Positions 55,928 to 64,000 of a stretch of DNA of 64,000 nt are shown in pieces; position 1 is the first letter of the stretch, and each line of letters opens with the position of its first letter. Below the pieces are notes generated by a model. That model saw nothing but the letters and a program-made list of their open reading frames with translations, had not been told where the DNA came from and made no database searches. Both the position numbers and the translations under genes were made by a program. This stretch comes from Anaerobacillus isosaccharinicus (GTDB lineage: Bacteria > Bacillota > Bacilli > Bacillales > Anaerobacillaceae). Where the stretch lies: NCBI RefSeq assembly GCF_001866075.3, contig NZ_CP063356.1:2036164-2100163 (forward strand), given 5' to 3'.

Positions 55928-57046
55928 CTACTTGAGAACAAGATTTGATGCTTGTTTTAAAAAGTCGATATCTTGGTAATAAGCATCTTTAACTAAAAGG
56001 TTTGGACCTAGGCATTTAACATCTTTACATTGGCATGATAGACTTCTGGCAATGTCAGTGCGGGTCCATTTACGGTAGGCTTCTATTAATGATGTGTCTT
56101 TTACATTCCCGAGGGAAGGTACATCACCGAAATCAGTCACTATAATTTCTCCATCAAAAATATTTACATTAAGCCTTGAGCGACCATCAGGATCATTACG
56201 GACTGTGACATTTTTTTCACGATAAAGGCGACTTAACAATGCTAAATCGGCTTTATTTTCACTACAAGCATAAAATGGAAGAGTTCCAAACAACATCCAG
56301 ACATCTTCATTACGATGATTTAAAAGTCGTTCAATCCCATCTTGAAGCTCATGAATTGATGCAACCTCAAGTTTACTAGCAAAATCACTAGGATACATTG
56401 GGTGAACTTCATGGCGTTGGCAGCCCATTTCAACAATTTGATCATGAATTGCTTCTAAATGAGGGAGTGTTCGCTTATTGATCATGGTTTCCGCCGAGAC
56501 AATCACGCCTTGAGAAGTAAGGGCCTTGGCGTTTTCAACCATTCGTGTAAAGTAATTTGCTCGTTGTTCATATGAAGGCTTTTTGTCCATCATCGCAAAG
56601 CCAATCTCAGCAAAATCATCAACACTCCCGTAGTTATGAGAGATATGGAGGACATCTAAGTATGGAACAATTTTCTCGTACCGACTTAGTTCTAATGTTA
56701 GATTTGAATTAATTTGTGTCCTAACCCCCCGTTCGTGGGCGTACTTCAAAAGAGGGACCACATAATCATCAACAGAGTTCATCGATAACATTGGTTCGCC
56801 ACCAGTAATACTAAAGGAGCGTAAGTGGGGGATTTCATCTAATCGCCCAAGTAACAACTCTAATGGAAGTGGCGTTGGATCCTTTGATTGCAATGTATAA
56901 CCAACAGCACAGTGCTCACAACGCATATTGCATAGCGTTGTTGTTGTAAATTCGACATTTGTTAATCTCATCTCACCGTATTCTTCTATATCCATATACG
57001 CTTCCCACGGATCGTAGGAAGGAGTAATAGCTTTCATAGTTTTCAA
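55928..57046 (-). CDS. yfkAB: Radical SAM protein YfkAB
   Basis: 372 residues. The cluster motif CNMRCEHC (Cx3Cx2C), GGEPMLS of the SAM-binding strand, and a C-terminal CQCKDVKCLG cysteine set (CxCx4C) define the YfkAB family. The fused protein is single-frame here. Reaction unknown. Neighbouring yfkD and the SE1561-like gene match the B. subtilis region. Confidence 0.87.
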   Translation of the reverse strand: MKTMKAITPSYDPWEAYMDIEEYGEMRLTNVEFTTTTLCNMRCEHCAVGYTLQSKDPTPLPLELLLGRLDEIPHLRSFSITGGEPMLSMNSVDDYVVPLLKYAHERGVRTQINSNLTLELSRYEKIVPYLDVLHISHNYGSVDDFAEIGFAMMDKKPSYEQRANYFTRMVENAKALTSQGVIVSAETMINKRTLPHLEAIHDQIVEMGCQRHEVHPMYPSDFASKLEVASIHELQDGIERLLNHRNEDVWMLFGTLPFYACSENKADLALLSRLYREKNVTVRNDPDGRSRLNVNIFDGEIIVTDFGDVPSLGNVKDTSLIEAYRKWTRTDIARSLSCQCKDVKCLGPNLLVKDAYYQDIDFLKQASNLVLK

Positions 57047-57261
57047 ACGTAACTTCCTTTCTATTACTAGTCTGTATTACATTTTAAAAGGTAAACTGTA
57101 AAATGTAAAATTTATATGTTGTTAGTAGGCATTCTTTAGTCAAAATTAAAATCAACTCTTATATTTTACATGATTTAAAATACGTATGAGTAAAAACTTT
57201 GTTTTCAGAGCAAAACAGTACTATACTTAGAAAGTATAGACGTGAAAGGGGTAGTTTTAAT

Positions 57262-57453
57262 TTGGGTAATTCAATAAGTGATCAAAAAGAACAACTAAAT
57301 TTTTTATATGGGAAAATGGAGCTTTTAATGACAATGTTAGATTCCATTGAGCCTGAAGCAGCAGGGGTTGAAGAAATCGACCGAATTATTGAGATGTTAG
57401 ATGAAATTGAAAATAAATGTAAGAGATTTAGAAACGACTTAAAAGAAGACTAG
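57262..57453 (+). CDS. SE1561-family small protein (63 aa)
   Basis: TTG at 57262, 11 bp after AAAGGGG. QLNFLYGKMELLMTMLDSIE followed by VEEIDRIIEMLDEIENKC shows the helical pattern of the SE1561 family found beside yfkAB in Bacillaceae. No function known. Confidence 0.68.
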   Translation: MGNSISDQKEQLNFLYGKMELLMTMLDSIEPEAAGVEEIDRIIEMLDEIENKCKRFRNDLKED

Positions 57454-57478
57454 AACACCATTTAAGGGAGAGGTATGT

Positions 57479-58114
57479 TTGATTTTATATTTAATTCGCC
57501 ATGGACAATCTGTTGCAAATGAAAGTGGAATCATACAAGGTTGCAAAGAATTTCCTTTATCACAAGCTGGTCAAAAGCAGGCTAAGCTATTAGGGGAATT
57601 CTTTGCCTCAAAATCACTTGATTATATTTATTCAAGTGATTTAAAAAGAGCATTTGAAACAGCAAATGCTGTAAGTAACCACCATCCGCTAGACGTAATT
57701 GGCTGGGATAAAATCCGTGAAATCGGCTTAGGCCCCCTTGAAGGCAAAACTCGCCAGGAAATTTTTTTAGAGTATCCAGAAATTAAAGAAACTTCAATTT
57801 TAACCACAGGTTTAGCTGGAACGGAAACTGTAAGAGAGATTACGGAGCGATGCCAGTATGTCCTAGAGCAATTACTTTCGGGCCATAAACGTCATCAGAT
57901 AGCCCTCGTTTCCCATGGTGGTTTTATTAGCATTTTTCTTATGTACTTAATGTTTGGCGAAACGTGGAACGATGTTCACCGTCCTTTTATTATTGGCAAT
58001 ACAGGTGTTTCTAAAATTGAATTCATTGAAACTGGTAAACCAATTTTTCATTATATTAATAACGATTCCCACTTATTGCTCGGTGATATGCAAAGTGAGA
58101 GTGTGCTATATTAG
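57479..58114 (+). CDS. Histidine phosphatase-family protein
   Basis: 211 residues. The catalytic RHGQS (LIRHGQSVANESG) and the second histidine in LVSHGGFISIFL are seen, with R and E in the SSDLKRAFETA segment. TTG at 57479 follows GGGAGAGG. It hydrolyses a phosphoester, substrate unknown. Confidence 0.85.
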   Translation: MILYLIRHGQSVANESGIIQGCKEFPLSQAGQKQAKLLGEFFASKSLDYIYSSDLKRAFETANAVSNHHPLDVIGWDKIREIGLGPLEGKTRQEIFLEYPEIKETSILTTGLAGTETVREITERCQYVLEQLLSGHKRHQIALVSHGGFISIFLMYLMFGETWNDVHRPFIIGNTGVSKIEFIETGKPIFHYINNDSHLLLGDMQSESVLY

Positions 58115-58133
58115 TAGTAATGTAGAATTATTG

Positions 58134-58164
58134 TTAGAGGTGCTTCGAAGACCGACCTCTTTTC
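58134..58164 (+). terminator. Terminator after the phosphatase gene
   Basis: AGAGGT and ACCTCT arms followed by TTTTC; contains the common GCTTCGAAG string. Confidence 0.65.
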
Positions 58165-58314
58165 ATTAATTCTCCATTTTATGTTGGAACCGTTTTCATG
58201 TTTTTTCTAAATTTTTGGACAAATTATCATTTTGTCGTTGTATAATTATTAGTGGAATGAATTTCGTATTCATTTAAAAAAATATAATTTTTTGGTGTGG
58301 AAGGGGAAATTGGA

Positions 58315-59850
58315 TTGGAAAAGTTTAAAGAAAGCATGTATAAGCTAATTGTTGAAACATCTACGAATCTTCCAAACGATGTACGTCGTGCCATCCTTCG
58401 GGCTAAACAGATCGAAAATGCTGGAACAACAGCAGCTTTATCACTTGGAACGATTACAAAAAATATAAGTATGGCGGATACAAATGTATCGCCGATTTGT
58501 CAGGATACAGGGATGCCGACGTTTGAAATTAAAGTACCTGTTGGGGCAAACCAAATTGAAATGAAAAAAGCAATTAAAGAAGCAATTGCTGAAGCAACAA
58601 AAAATGGGAAACTTCGTCCAAACTCGGTTGACTCATTAACAGGTGAGAATAGCGGGAATAACTTAGGTGGTGGAACACCGATTATCCATTTCGAACAATG
58701 GGAAAAAGATGAAATTGATGCTCGCCTAATTTTAAAAGGTGGCGGCTGTGAAAATAAAAATATTCAATACAGTTTACCAGCAGAAATTGAAGGACTTGGT
58801 AGAGCTGGGCGAGATTTAGATGGAATAAGAAAATGTATCCTTCATTCTGTATACCAAGCGCAAGGTCAAGGCTGTAGTGCTGGTTTTATTGGCGTTGGGA
58901 TTGGTGGCGATCGTATCACTAGCTACTCTTTAGCGAAAGAACAGCTTTTCCGTTCTGCTGAAGATGTTAATCCAAACGAAGAGTTACAAAAGCTAGAAGA
59001 CTATGTAATGGAACATGCAAATAATCTTGGCATTGGAACAATGGGCTTTGGTGGTGAAGCGACATTACTCGGTTGTAAAATAGGTACGCTTAATCGCTTA
59101 CCAGCAAGTTTCTTCGTATCAGTTGCTTACAATTGCTGGGCGTTTCGCCGTTTAGGTGTTACATTAGACGGCAACACGGGTGAAATTAAAGAATGGCTTT
59201 ATAAAGACGGTGAAGAAATTAAATTCGCTGACGATGAAGTTGCAGCTGCGACAGAAGTCAAGTCAACGAGTCGTGAGGTTGTTCTACAAGCACCAATTAC
59301 TGAAGAACAAATTCGTGAGCTAAAAGTTGGCGACGTTGTTATTATTAATGGCGACCTTCATACAGGACGCGATGCAATCCATCATCACTTAATGGATCAT
59401 GACGCACCAATCGACTTGAATGGTCAGGTCATCTATCACTGTGGACCTGTTATGTTAAAAGATGAGGCTGGCGAGTGGCATGTTAAAGCGGCAGGACCGA
59501 CAACAAGTATTCGTGAGGAGCCTTACCAAGGTGATGTAATGAAAAAGTTTGGAATCCGCGCTGTCATTGGTAAAGGTGGAATGGGTCCTAAGACATTGAA
59601 AGCATTAGAAGAGCATGGTGGTGTATATCTAAATGCGATCGGTGGAGCAGCTCAATATTACGCAGACTGTATTAAAAAAGTAGAAGGCGTAGACCTTTTA
59701 GAATTTGGAATTCCAGAAGCAATGTGGCATTTAAAAGTTGAAGGCTTTGCAGCTATTGTAACAATGGATTCCCACGGGAACAGCTTACACGCTGACGTTG
59801 ACAAATCTTCATTTGAAAAGCTATCAGAGTTAAAAGATAAAGTATTTTAA
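58315..59850 (+). CDS. fumA: Class I fumarate hydratase (iron-sulfur)
   Basis: 511 residues. Catalyses reversible hydration of fumarate to malate. Iron-sulfur cysteines lie in VSPICQDTG, GGGCENKN and GQGCSAGF; the C-terminal beta domain has KGGMGPKTLKALEEHG and GIPEAMWHLKVEGFA. TTG at 58315 after AAGGGG is preferred; GTG at 58297 would need the site to overlap the coding start. Such oxygen-labile enzymes suit low-oxygen growth. Confidence 0.95.
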   Translation: MEKFKESMYKLIVETSTNLPNDVRRAILRAKQIENAGTTAALSLGTITKNISMADTNVSPICQDTGMPTFEIKVPVGANQIEMKKAIKEAIAEATKNGKLRPNSVDSLTGENSGNNLGGGTPIIHFEQWEKDEIDARLILKGGGCENKNIQYSLPAEIEGLGRAGRDLDGIRKCILHSVYQAQGQGCSAGFIGVGIGGDRITSYSLAKEQLFRSAEDVNPNEELQKLEDYVMEHANNLGIGTMGFGGEATLLGCKIGTLNRLPASFFVSVAYNCWAFRRLGVTLDGNTGEIKEWLYKDGEEIKFADDEVAAATEVKSTSREVVLQAPITEEQIRELKVGDVVIINGDLHTGRDAIHHHLMDHDAPIDLNGQVIYHCGPVMLKDEAGEWHVKAAGPTTSIREEPYQGDVMKKFGIRAVIGKGGMGPKTLKALEEHGGVYLNAIGGAAQYYADCIKKVEGVDLLEFGIPEAMWHLKVEGFAAIVTMDSHGNSLHADVDKSSFEKLSELKDKVF

Positions 59851-59863
59851 AGATTGATAGAAG

Positions 59864-59905
59864 AACCTAAAACGAGGGAAGTTGCTCGTTTTAGGTTTTT
59901 TTTGT
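59864..59905 (+). terminator. Terminator after fumarase
   Basis: AACCTAAAACGAG and CTCGTTTTAGGTT form a perfect 13-bp stem followed by a long T-run. Confidence 0.92.
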
Positions 59906-59924
59906 TTTTTAGAGTGCTTGCAGT

Positions 59925-60616
59925 TACTTAAAAATTGTAAAAAAGGGTGAGGAAGAGAAGATGAGTGCTTGAGATCGCCTAATAAATGTAAAAAGCGGGC
60001 AAGAAGAAGAGAAAAAGCGCCTGATATCACCTAGAAACTGTAAAAAACGGGCGAGAAGAAGAGAAAAAGTGCCTGTGTTCTCCTAGGAATTGTAAAAAGC
60101 GGGCGAGAAGAAGAGAAAAGGCGCCTGAAATCTCCTAGAAACTGTAAAAAGTGGGCAAGAAGAAGAGAAAAAGCGCCTGAGATCACCTAGAAATTGTAAA
60201 AAACGGGCAAGAAGAAGAAGAAAAGTGCCCGAAATCGCCTAGAAACTGTAAAAATCGGGCAAGAAGAAGAGAAAAGGCGCCTTCGATCTCCTAGAAACTG
60301 TAAAAAGCAGGCAAGAAGAAGAGGAAAAGCGCCTGAGATCACCTAGAAATTGTAAAAAGCGGGCAAGAAGAAGAGAAATGGTGCCCGTGATCACCTAAAA
60401 ATTGTAAAATGAAGGATGGAACAAAGTTCTACGGTCTAAAATATCCTAAAAACTGTAGAATATTAGTTCGTAGAAGCACTCTACGGAACAAATCCCCCTA
60501 AAAACTGTAAAACTCCAGCTCGTAAAATCATTCTACGACACAAATCCCCTAAAATATGTAAAACTTTGATACGTAAAATAGTTCACCGGCCTAAATTTCC
60601 CTAAAGTTGTTCAATA
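59925..60616. repeat. Array of fourteen 51-52-bp units
   Basis: The box CCTARAAAYTGTAAAA recurs at fixed spacing: its TGTA starts at 59936, 59987, 60039, 60091, 60143, 60195, 60247, 60299, 60351, 60403, 60454, 60506 and 60557, with a degraded last copy near 60608. Units 1-9 carry a purine-rich filler (GGGCAAGAAGAAGAG), units 10-13 a different one (CGTAGA...TCTACG). Arms such as CGGGC/GCCCG, CAGGC/GCCTG and CGTAGA/TCTACG can pair within each unit. 52 is not a multiple of three, and no long frame spans it, so it is not coding. The DNA from 60617 to 60787 holds no further convincing gene. Confidence 0.9.
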
Positions 60617-60787
60617 CAATCCCAATAAAAGGATCTACAAGCCAAGCTACCCTAATATCAAGCCGTGAAACCGAACTTAAACCTACGGATGTCGCCGTCA
60701 CCGTCATCATTTTCCCACTCCAAACCCTGCGAATATTTTTCTTCACATTGAAAAAACTAACAGAAATTATGTGGAGAGGATGGTTAG

Positions 60788-61579
60788 ATGAAAAAAATCA
60801 TATTTGTTCTACTGTTTGCCTTCGTTTTTCTCGCTGTTCCCCAACTAAATGCTGAAGCTTATAACAATAAAGAGTATAACTGGAGCTTTAACCCAAAGCC
60901 AAATAACCAACCAGCAACGACGGAAGCAGTTTATGAAGAATTACTTAATAAATACGGTGGCTTCTGGATAGGTGATACATCTAAAAAAGAGCTTTATTTA
61001 ACCTTTGATAATGGGTATGAAAATGGGTACACACCACAAATCTTAGATGTGCTAAAAGAAAAAAAGGTTCCAGCGGCATTTTTCGTGACAGGCCATTATC
61101 TATTAGATCAACCAGACTTAATTATGCGGATGACCGATGAAGGGCATATTGTCGGCAACCACTCCTGGCATCACCCTAGCCTAGTGGCAGTTGATGATGC
61201 AAGATTAAAAAGAGAACTTGAAAAAGTAAAGGTCAAATATAAGGAACTAACTGGAAGAAACGATATGATCTATTTACGACCACCACGTGGAGTATTTAGT
61301 GAACGTTCCTTAGCTTTATCAGAACAGCAAGGATACGTTAACGTCTTTTGGTCGCTAGCCTACAAAGATTGGGAAGTGGACAATCAAAAAGGCTGGAAAT
61401 ATGCCTATGATCAAATTATGAAACGAGTTCATCCAGGAGCAATTATGCTTATTCATTCCGTATCAAGAGACAATGCTGAAGCTTTAGATAAGGTTATTGA
61501 TAATTTGCGTAGTCAAGGATATGAATTTAAAAGCCTAGATGATTATATGTTAAGCAAAAAATTGGACGAAATCCAATAA
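60788..61579 (+). CDS. pdaA: Polysaccharide deacetylase PdaA (spore cortex muramic-delta-lactam synthesis)
   Basis: 263 residues, the B. subtilis PdaA length. Signal peptide (KKIIFVLLFAFVFLAVP), then a NodB domain with TFDNGYENGYT, the metal motif GNHSWHHPSL (HxxxH) and RPPRGVFSERS. PdaA removes acetyl from muramic acid during spore cortex maturation. Possible SigG-type boxes CGAATA and AAAACTA (17-bp spacing, 60730-60759) are weak. The gene implies a spore-former. Confidence 0.92.
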   Translation: MKKIIFVLLFAFVFLAVPQLNAEAYNNKEYNWSFNPKPNNQPATTEAVYEELLNKYGGFWIGDTSKKELYLTFDNGYENGYTPQILDVLKEKKVPAAFFVTGHYLLDQPDLIMRMTDEGHIVGNHSWHHPSLVAVDDARLKRELEKVKVKYKELTGRNDMIYLRPPRGVFSERSLALSEQQGYVNVFWSLAYKDWEVDNQKGWKYAYDQIMKRVHPGAIMLIHSVSRDNAEALDKVIDNLRSQGYEFKSLDDYMLSKKLDEIQ

Positions 61580-61584
61580 AAATA

Positions 61585-61620
61585 AAAGAGGCTATTCAAA
61601 AATATGAATTAGCCTCTTTA
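61585..61620. terminator. Terminator between pdaA and the GAF gene
   Basis: AAAGAGGCTA-TTCA and TGAA-TTAGCCTCTTT arms between convergent genes; the AGAGGCT arm is shared with other hairpins in the window. Confidence 0.82.
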
Positions 61621-61624
61621 TAAA

Positions 61625-61990
61625 TTAATTCGAATAACAAATTTGTCCGATCGCTTCTGCAACAGTCTCTAAAGTAGCTACGTCAGTAACATCAAAACAA
61701 ATTGCTTGTTTACTTCTTACGACAATTATCCCGATTTGTTGTTTTGCTGAATTCGTGATTGGAAACTTTAATTCACCGTTACATTCCCAACCTAAATCAT
61801 TTTCCTCGTCAGAAGCTGCAGCTAATTGTGGACTTCCATCTTCAGAAACTAGATAAATACCAACCCAATCTATGTAAGAGACTTCTTTAACAAGACTATT
61901 TACTGTTTTTTCAAAAACTGATTGGGAACTTTTTGTTTTAAATACTTCTGCCATTATTTGTAGTGATGCTACATCGGTTGAAATTGACAA
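61625..61990 (-). CDS. GAF-domain protein
   Basis: 121 residues, a single GAF fold: VSYIDWVGIYLVSEDGSPQL and LKFPITNSAKQQIGIIVV. TTG start at 61990 after GGGAGAG. Free-standing GAF proteins may bind a small ligand or act as methionine-sulfoxide reductase; the latter's three cysteines are not all present, so that role is unlikely. Confidence 0.72.
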   Translation of the reverse strand: MSISTDVASLQIMAEVFKTKSSQSVFEKTVNSLVKEVSYIDWVGIYLVSEDGSPQLAAASDEENDLGWECNGELKFPITNSAKQQIGIIVVRSKQAICFDVTDVATLETVAEAIGQICYSN

Positions 61991-62157
61991 TATAATTCTC
62001 TCCCTTTACCATGTTTACTCCTACCATTTTAACAAAAAATTATTCAACTGTGAGATAGTAAGTTTAGGAAGTTTTTTTCAGGTTAATCTCTATTAAAGAA
62101 GAAGTTAGGAGATTGTTCCAAGTTCAGGTATATTATTACGTGAGGGAGTGAAGAAAA

Positions 62158-63039
62158 GTGGATTTTCAGTTGTCTGGACCATATAATTATAGTCGCGTTC
62201 TTGAACGTTTGAGCTATGATCCATTAAATGTGATCGAAAAGGAAAGAAATACAATTAAAGTTCCTTTAAAAATATATGAGAAATTCATTATAGCAAATGT
62301 TTCATTTTCAGGGGATAGTCAAAATCCTGTTTGTCATATCGAATTACCTTCTCAGTTTGAAGAAGAAGGAGTACGCCGACTTAAAGGAATTTTTCAACTT
62401 GAAGTTCCTTTAGATGAGGTTAACAACCACTTTTTACATACAGATTTAGAGCCATTATTTAAACAATTTTCCGGGATGCCGTTAATCTGTGATTTTGACC
62501 TTTATTTTTGTATGATGAAAACGATCATTCATCAGCAGTTAAATATCCGTTTTGCGTATACTCTTACAGAGCGATTTGTAAAAAGCTATGGAACTGAAAA
62601 AGATGGCGTTTGGTTTTATCCATCACCTGAAACAGTTAGCAAATTAGATTATGAAGACTTACGGAAATTGCAGTTTAGTCAGCGAAAAGCGGAGTACGTC
62701 ATTGATACATCTAGATTGATTGCTGAAGGTAAATTAGATTTAGCTGAACTAAGAGTAATGACAGATGACGATGTTATTGCTGAATTGGTAAAAATAAGAG
62801 GGGTTGGGTATTGGACAGCAGAAAATATTCTTCTATTTGGACTAGGTAGACAAAACTTGTTTCCAGTGAAAGATATTGGTATTCAAAATGCGTTGAAAAA
62901 CTTGTACAAGCTAGATCAAAAACCAACACTTGAAGAAATGTTACACTATAGTGATCGTTGGTCACCATATAAAAGCTATGCCTCCCTTTATCTATGGGAG
63001 AGTTTAGATAATCAAAAAGCACCGGAGTTGAAGAAATGA
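62158..63039 (+). CDS. DNA-3-methyladenine glycosylase (AlkA/YfjP-like)
   Basis: 293 residues with an N-terminal AlkA-type domain and the HhH-GPD motif [19 protein letters not shown] followed by catalytic aspartate in [15 protein letters not shown] at 62158 follows GGGAGTG. Removes alkylated bases in base-excision repair. Overlaps the next gene by 4 bp; this YfjP-YfjO-like pairing matches B. subtilis. Confidence 0.88.
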   Translation: MDFQLSGPYNYSRVLERLSYDPLNVIEKERNTIKVPLKIYEKFIIANVSFSGDSQNPVCHIELPSQFEEEGVRRLKGIFQLEVPLDEVNNHFLHTDLEPLFKQFSGMPLICDFDLYFCMMKTIIHQQLNIRFAYTLTERFVKSYGTEKDGVWFYPSPETVSKLDYEDLRKLQFSQRKAEYVIDTSRLIAEGKLDLAELRVMTDDDVIAELVKIRGVGYWTAENILLFGLGRQNLFPVKDIGIQNALKNLYKLDQKPTLEEMLHYSDRWSPYKSYASLYLWESLDNQKAPELKK

Positions 63040-64000
63040 AAAATGAAAAAGTATCAGTAAAAGTAGGGCAGGAGTTTTTACTCACAATTAAACGTCTAGG
63101 GATTAACGGGGAAGGTGTCGGCTATTATAAAAAACATGTCGTCTTCGTTCCTGGAGCACTTCCTGGAGAAGAAGTGTTTGTAACTGTTACAGATGCGAAA
63201 GAAAAATTTTCAGAAGCAAAAATAAAACGAATTCGCACTAAATCACAAGATCGCATCGAACCACCTTGTCCAGTTTATGATAAATGTGGAGGCTGTCAGC
63301 TTCAGCACTTAGATTACAACGCACAACTAAAAGAAAAGCGAGACATTGTTAGACAAGCCTTCGAACGCCATACAAAGCTTACTGCTGAAAAACTGCCGTT
63401 AAAAGAAACAATTGGTATGGAAGATCCATGGAACTATCGTAATAAAAGTCAGCTTCAGGTAGGACATAATCAACACGAAGTTATTGCTGGTTTATATGGT
63501 ATGAACTCACATGATTTAATTGATATTTCCGACTGTGCTATTCAGCACCCAGCGACAAATAAAGTGACGCAGACTGTGAAGGCGATTTTACAAGAATTGA
63601 AAATACCTATCTATCTTGAAAAAAAGCGAAAAGGTGTCGTTCGGACGATCGTTACAAGAGTTGGTTTTAGTACTGGTGATGTGCAGCTAGTTCTCATTAC
63701 CGCTACAAAAGAAATTCCAGATAAAGATCAGCTAATTGAAGAAATTAAAAAACGTCTTCCAGAAGTGAAATCTGTTTTACAAAACATTAATGGCCGTAGA
63801 ACATCGCTTATTTTTGGTGACGAAACGGTTCATTTACATGGAGAAGAAGTTATTCAAGAAGCTTTGGGAGACTTACAATTTGAATTGTCAGCTCGCGCCT
63901 TCTTTCAGTTAAATCCAATTCAAACCGTGAAGCTTTATGACGAAGTAAAAAAAGCCGCACAGCTAACTGGAACTGAAAAGCTAGTAGACGCTTATTGCGG
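63036..64000 (+). CDS. rlmD: 23S rRNA (uracil-C5)-methyltransferase RlmD-like (3' end outside window)
   Basis: First 321 codons; the frame is open to the right edge. Begins [20 protein letters not shown] with a TRAM domain ([23 protein letters not shown]), the iron-sulfur set [14 protein letters not shown], then the methyltransferase fold ([13 protein letters not shown]) up to motif I VDAYCG at the edge. ATG overlaps the glycosylase stop (ATGA). Likely the YfjO-type member; RlmCD-type specificity cannot be excluded. Confidence 0.9.
   Translation, partial: MKNEKVSVKVGQEFLLTIKRLGINGEGVGYYKKHVVFVPGALPGEEVFVTVTDAKEKFSEAKIKRIRTKSQDRIEPPCPVYDKCGGCQLQHLDYNAQLKEKRDIVRQAFERHTKLTAEKLPLKETIGMEDPWNYRNKSQLQVGHNQHEVIAGLYGMNSHDLIDISDCAIQHPATNKVTQTVKAILQELKIPIYLEKKRKGVVRTIVTRVGFSTGDVQLVLITATKEIPDKDQLIEEIKKRLPEVKSVLQNINGRRTSLIFGDETVHLHGEEVIQEALGDLQFELSARAFFQLNPIQTVKLYDEVKKAAQLTGTEKLVDAYC

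Noticed and set aside
59925-60616. CRISPR array
   Set aside because: Units differ throughout, there are no unique spacers of fixed length between exact repeats, and no cas genes are present.
60607-60855. 82-codon frame before pdaA
   Set aside because: It has no ribosome binding site, begins in the repeat array and overlaps the pdaA start in another frame.
61625-61990. Free methionine-(R)-sulfoxide reductase
   Set aside because: Only a GAF fold of matching size; the needed cysteine set is incomplete.

Overview
The window is a stretch of low-GC Firmicute chromosome. Strong purine-rich ribosome binding sites, frequent TTG/GTG starts, a TPP riboswitch, a Zur-type operator, CcpA-type cre boxes, an ECF sigma/anti-sigma pair and a spore-cortex deacetylase (PdaA) point to a spore-forming Bacillaceae. 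The right end resembles the B. subtilis yfk/yfj region (yfkD, yfkAB, pdaA, yfjP-like glycosylase, yfjO-like RlmD). AdhE and futalosine-pathway genes (mqnB, mqnD) suit an alkaliphilic or facultatively anaerobic relative such as Alkalihalobacillus or Anaerobacillus, but the species assignment is inference.

Layout. 1-10.7 kb: a branched-chain amino-acid-type ABC transporter (substrate-binding protein cut by the window edge, then LivG, LivF, LivH, LivM), a 59-aa protein, a FabH-like thiolase-fold enzyme, an IS1182-family insertion, then an alpha/beta hydrolase, an SDR reductase and an acyl-CoA ligase. This reads as one uptake-plus-acyl-CoA operon split by the insertion. 10.8-20 kb: mqnD-mqnB, a two-RCK transporter, a retropepsin-like protein with a small partner, LrgA/LrgB proteins, and riboswitch-controlled thiC. 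20-25 kb: a Ni/Co ECF transporter (CbiM, NikL-like, NikK-like, CbiQ) with no ATPase gene beside it, and an IS110/IS1111-type element with a long foldable non-coding end. 25-34 kb: Uup-type ABC-F, SEC-C protein, a four-copy inverted repeat, a CobW-family zinc metallochaperone with a Zur-like box, a NIT-domain chemoreceptor and an Eis-like acetyltransferase.

34-45 kb: adhE, odhAB, an ECF sigma factor with an RsiV-like anti-sigma factor and its probable autoregulatory promoter, PlsC and an SCP2-domain protein. 45-50 kb: an FbpB-family small protein, a ferritin-like protein, a cluster of DnaA boxes with a perfect cre box, an MBL-fold hydrolase, an ATP-grasp protein and a VLRF1-type release factor. 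50-64 kb: a cold-shock protein, MFS and OsmC proteins, the yfk block, class I fumarase, a roughly 0.7-kb array of 51-52-bp repeats, pdaA, a GAF protein, AlkA-type glycosylase and RlmD (cut by the window edge).

The strongest candidates for something undescribed are the 52-bp hairpin array (59.92-60.62 kb), the DnaA-box cluster far from any dnaA gene (46.01-46.15 kb), and the structured non-coding end of the IS110-family element (22.87-23.07 kb). No rRNA, tRNA or CRISPR array was seen.
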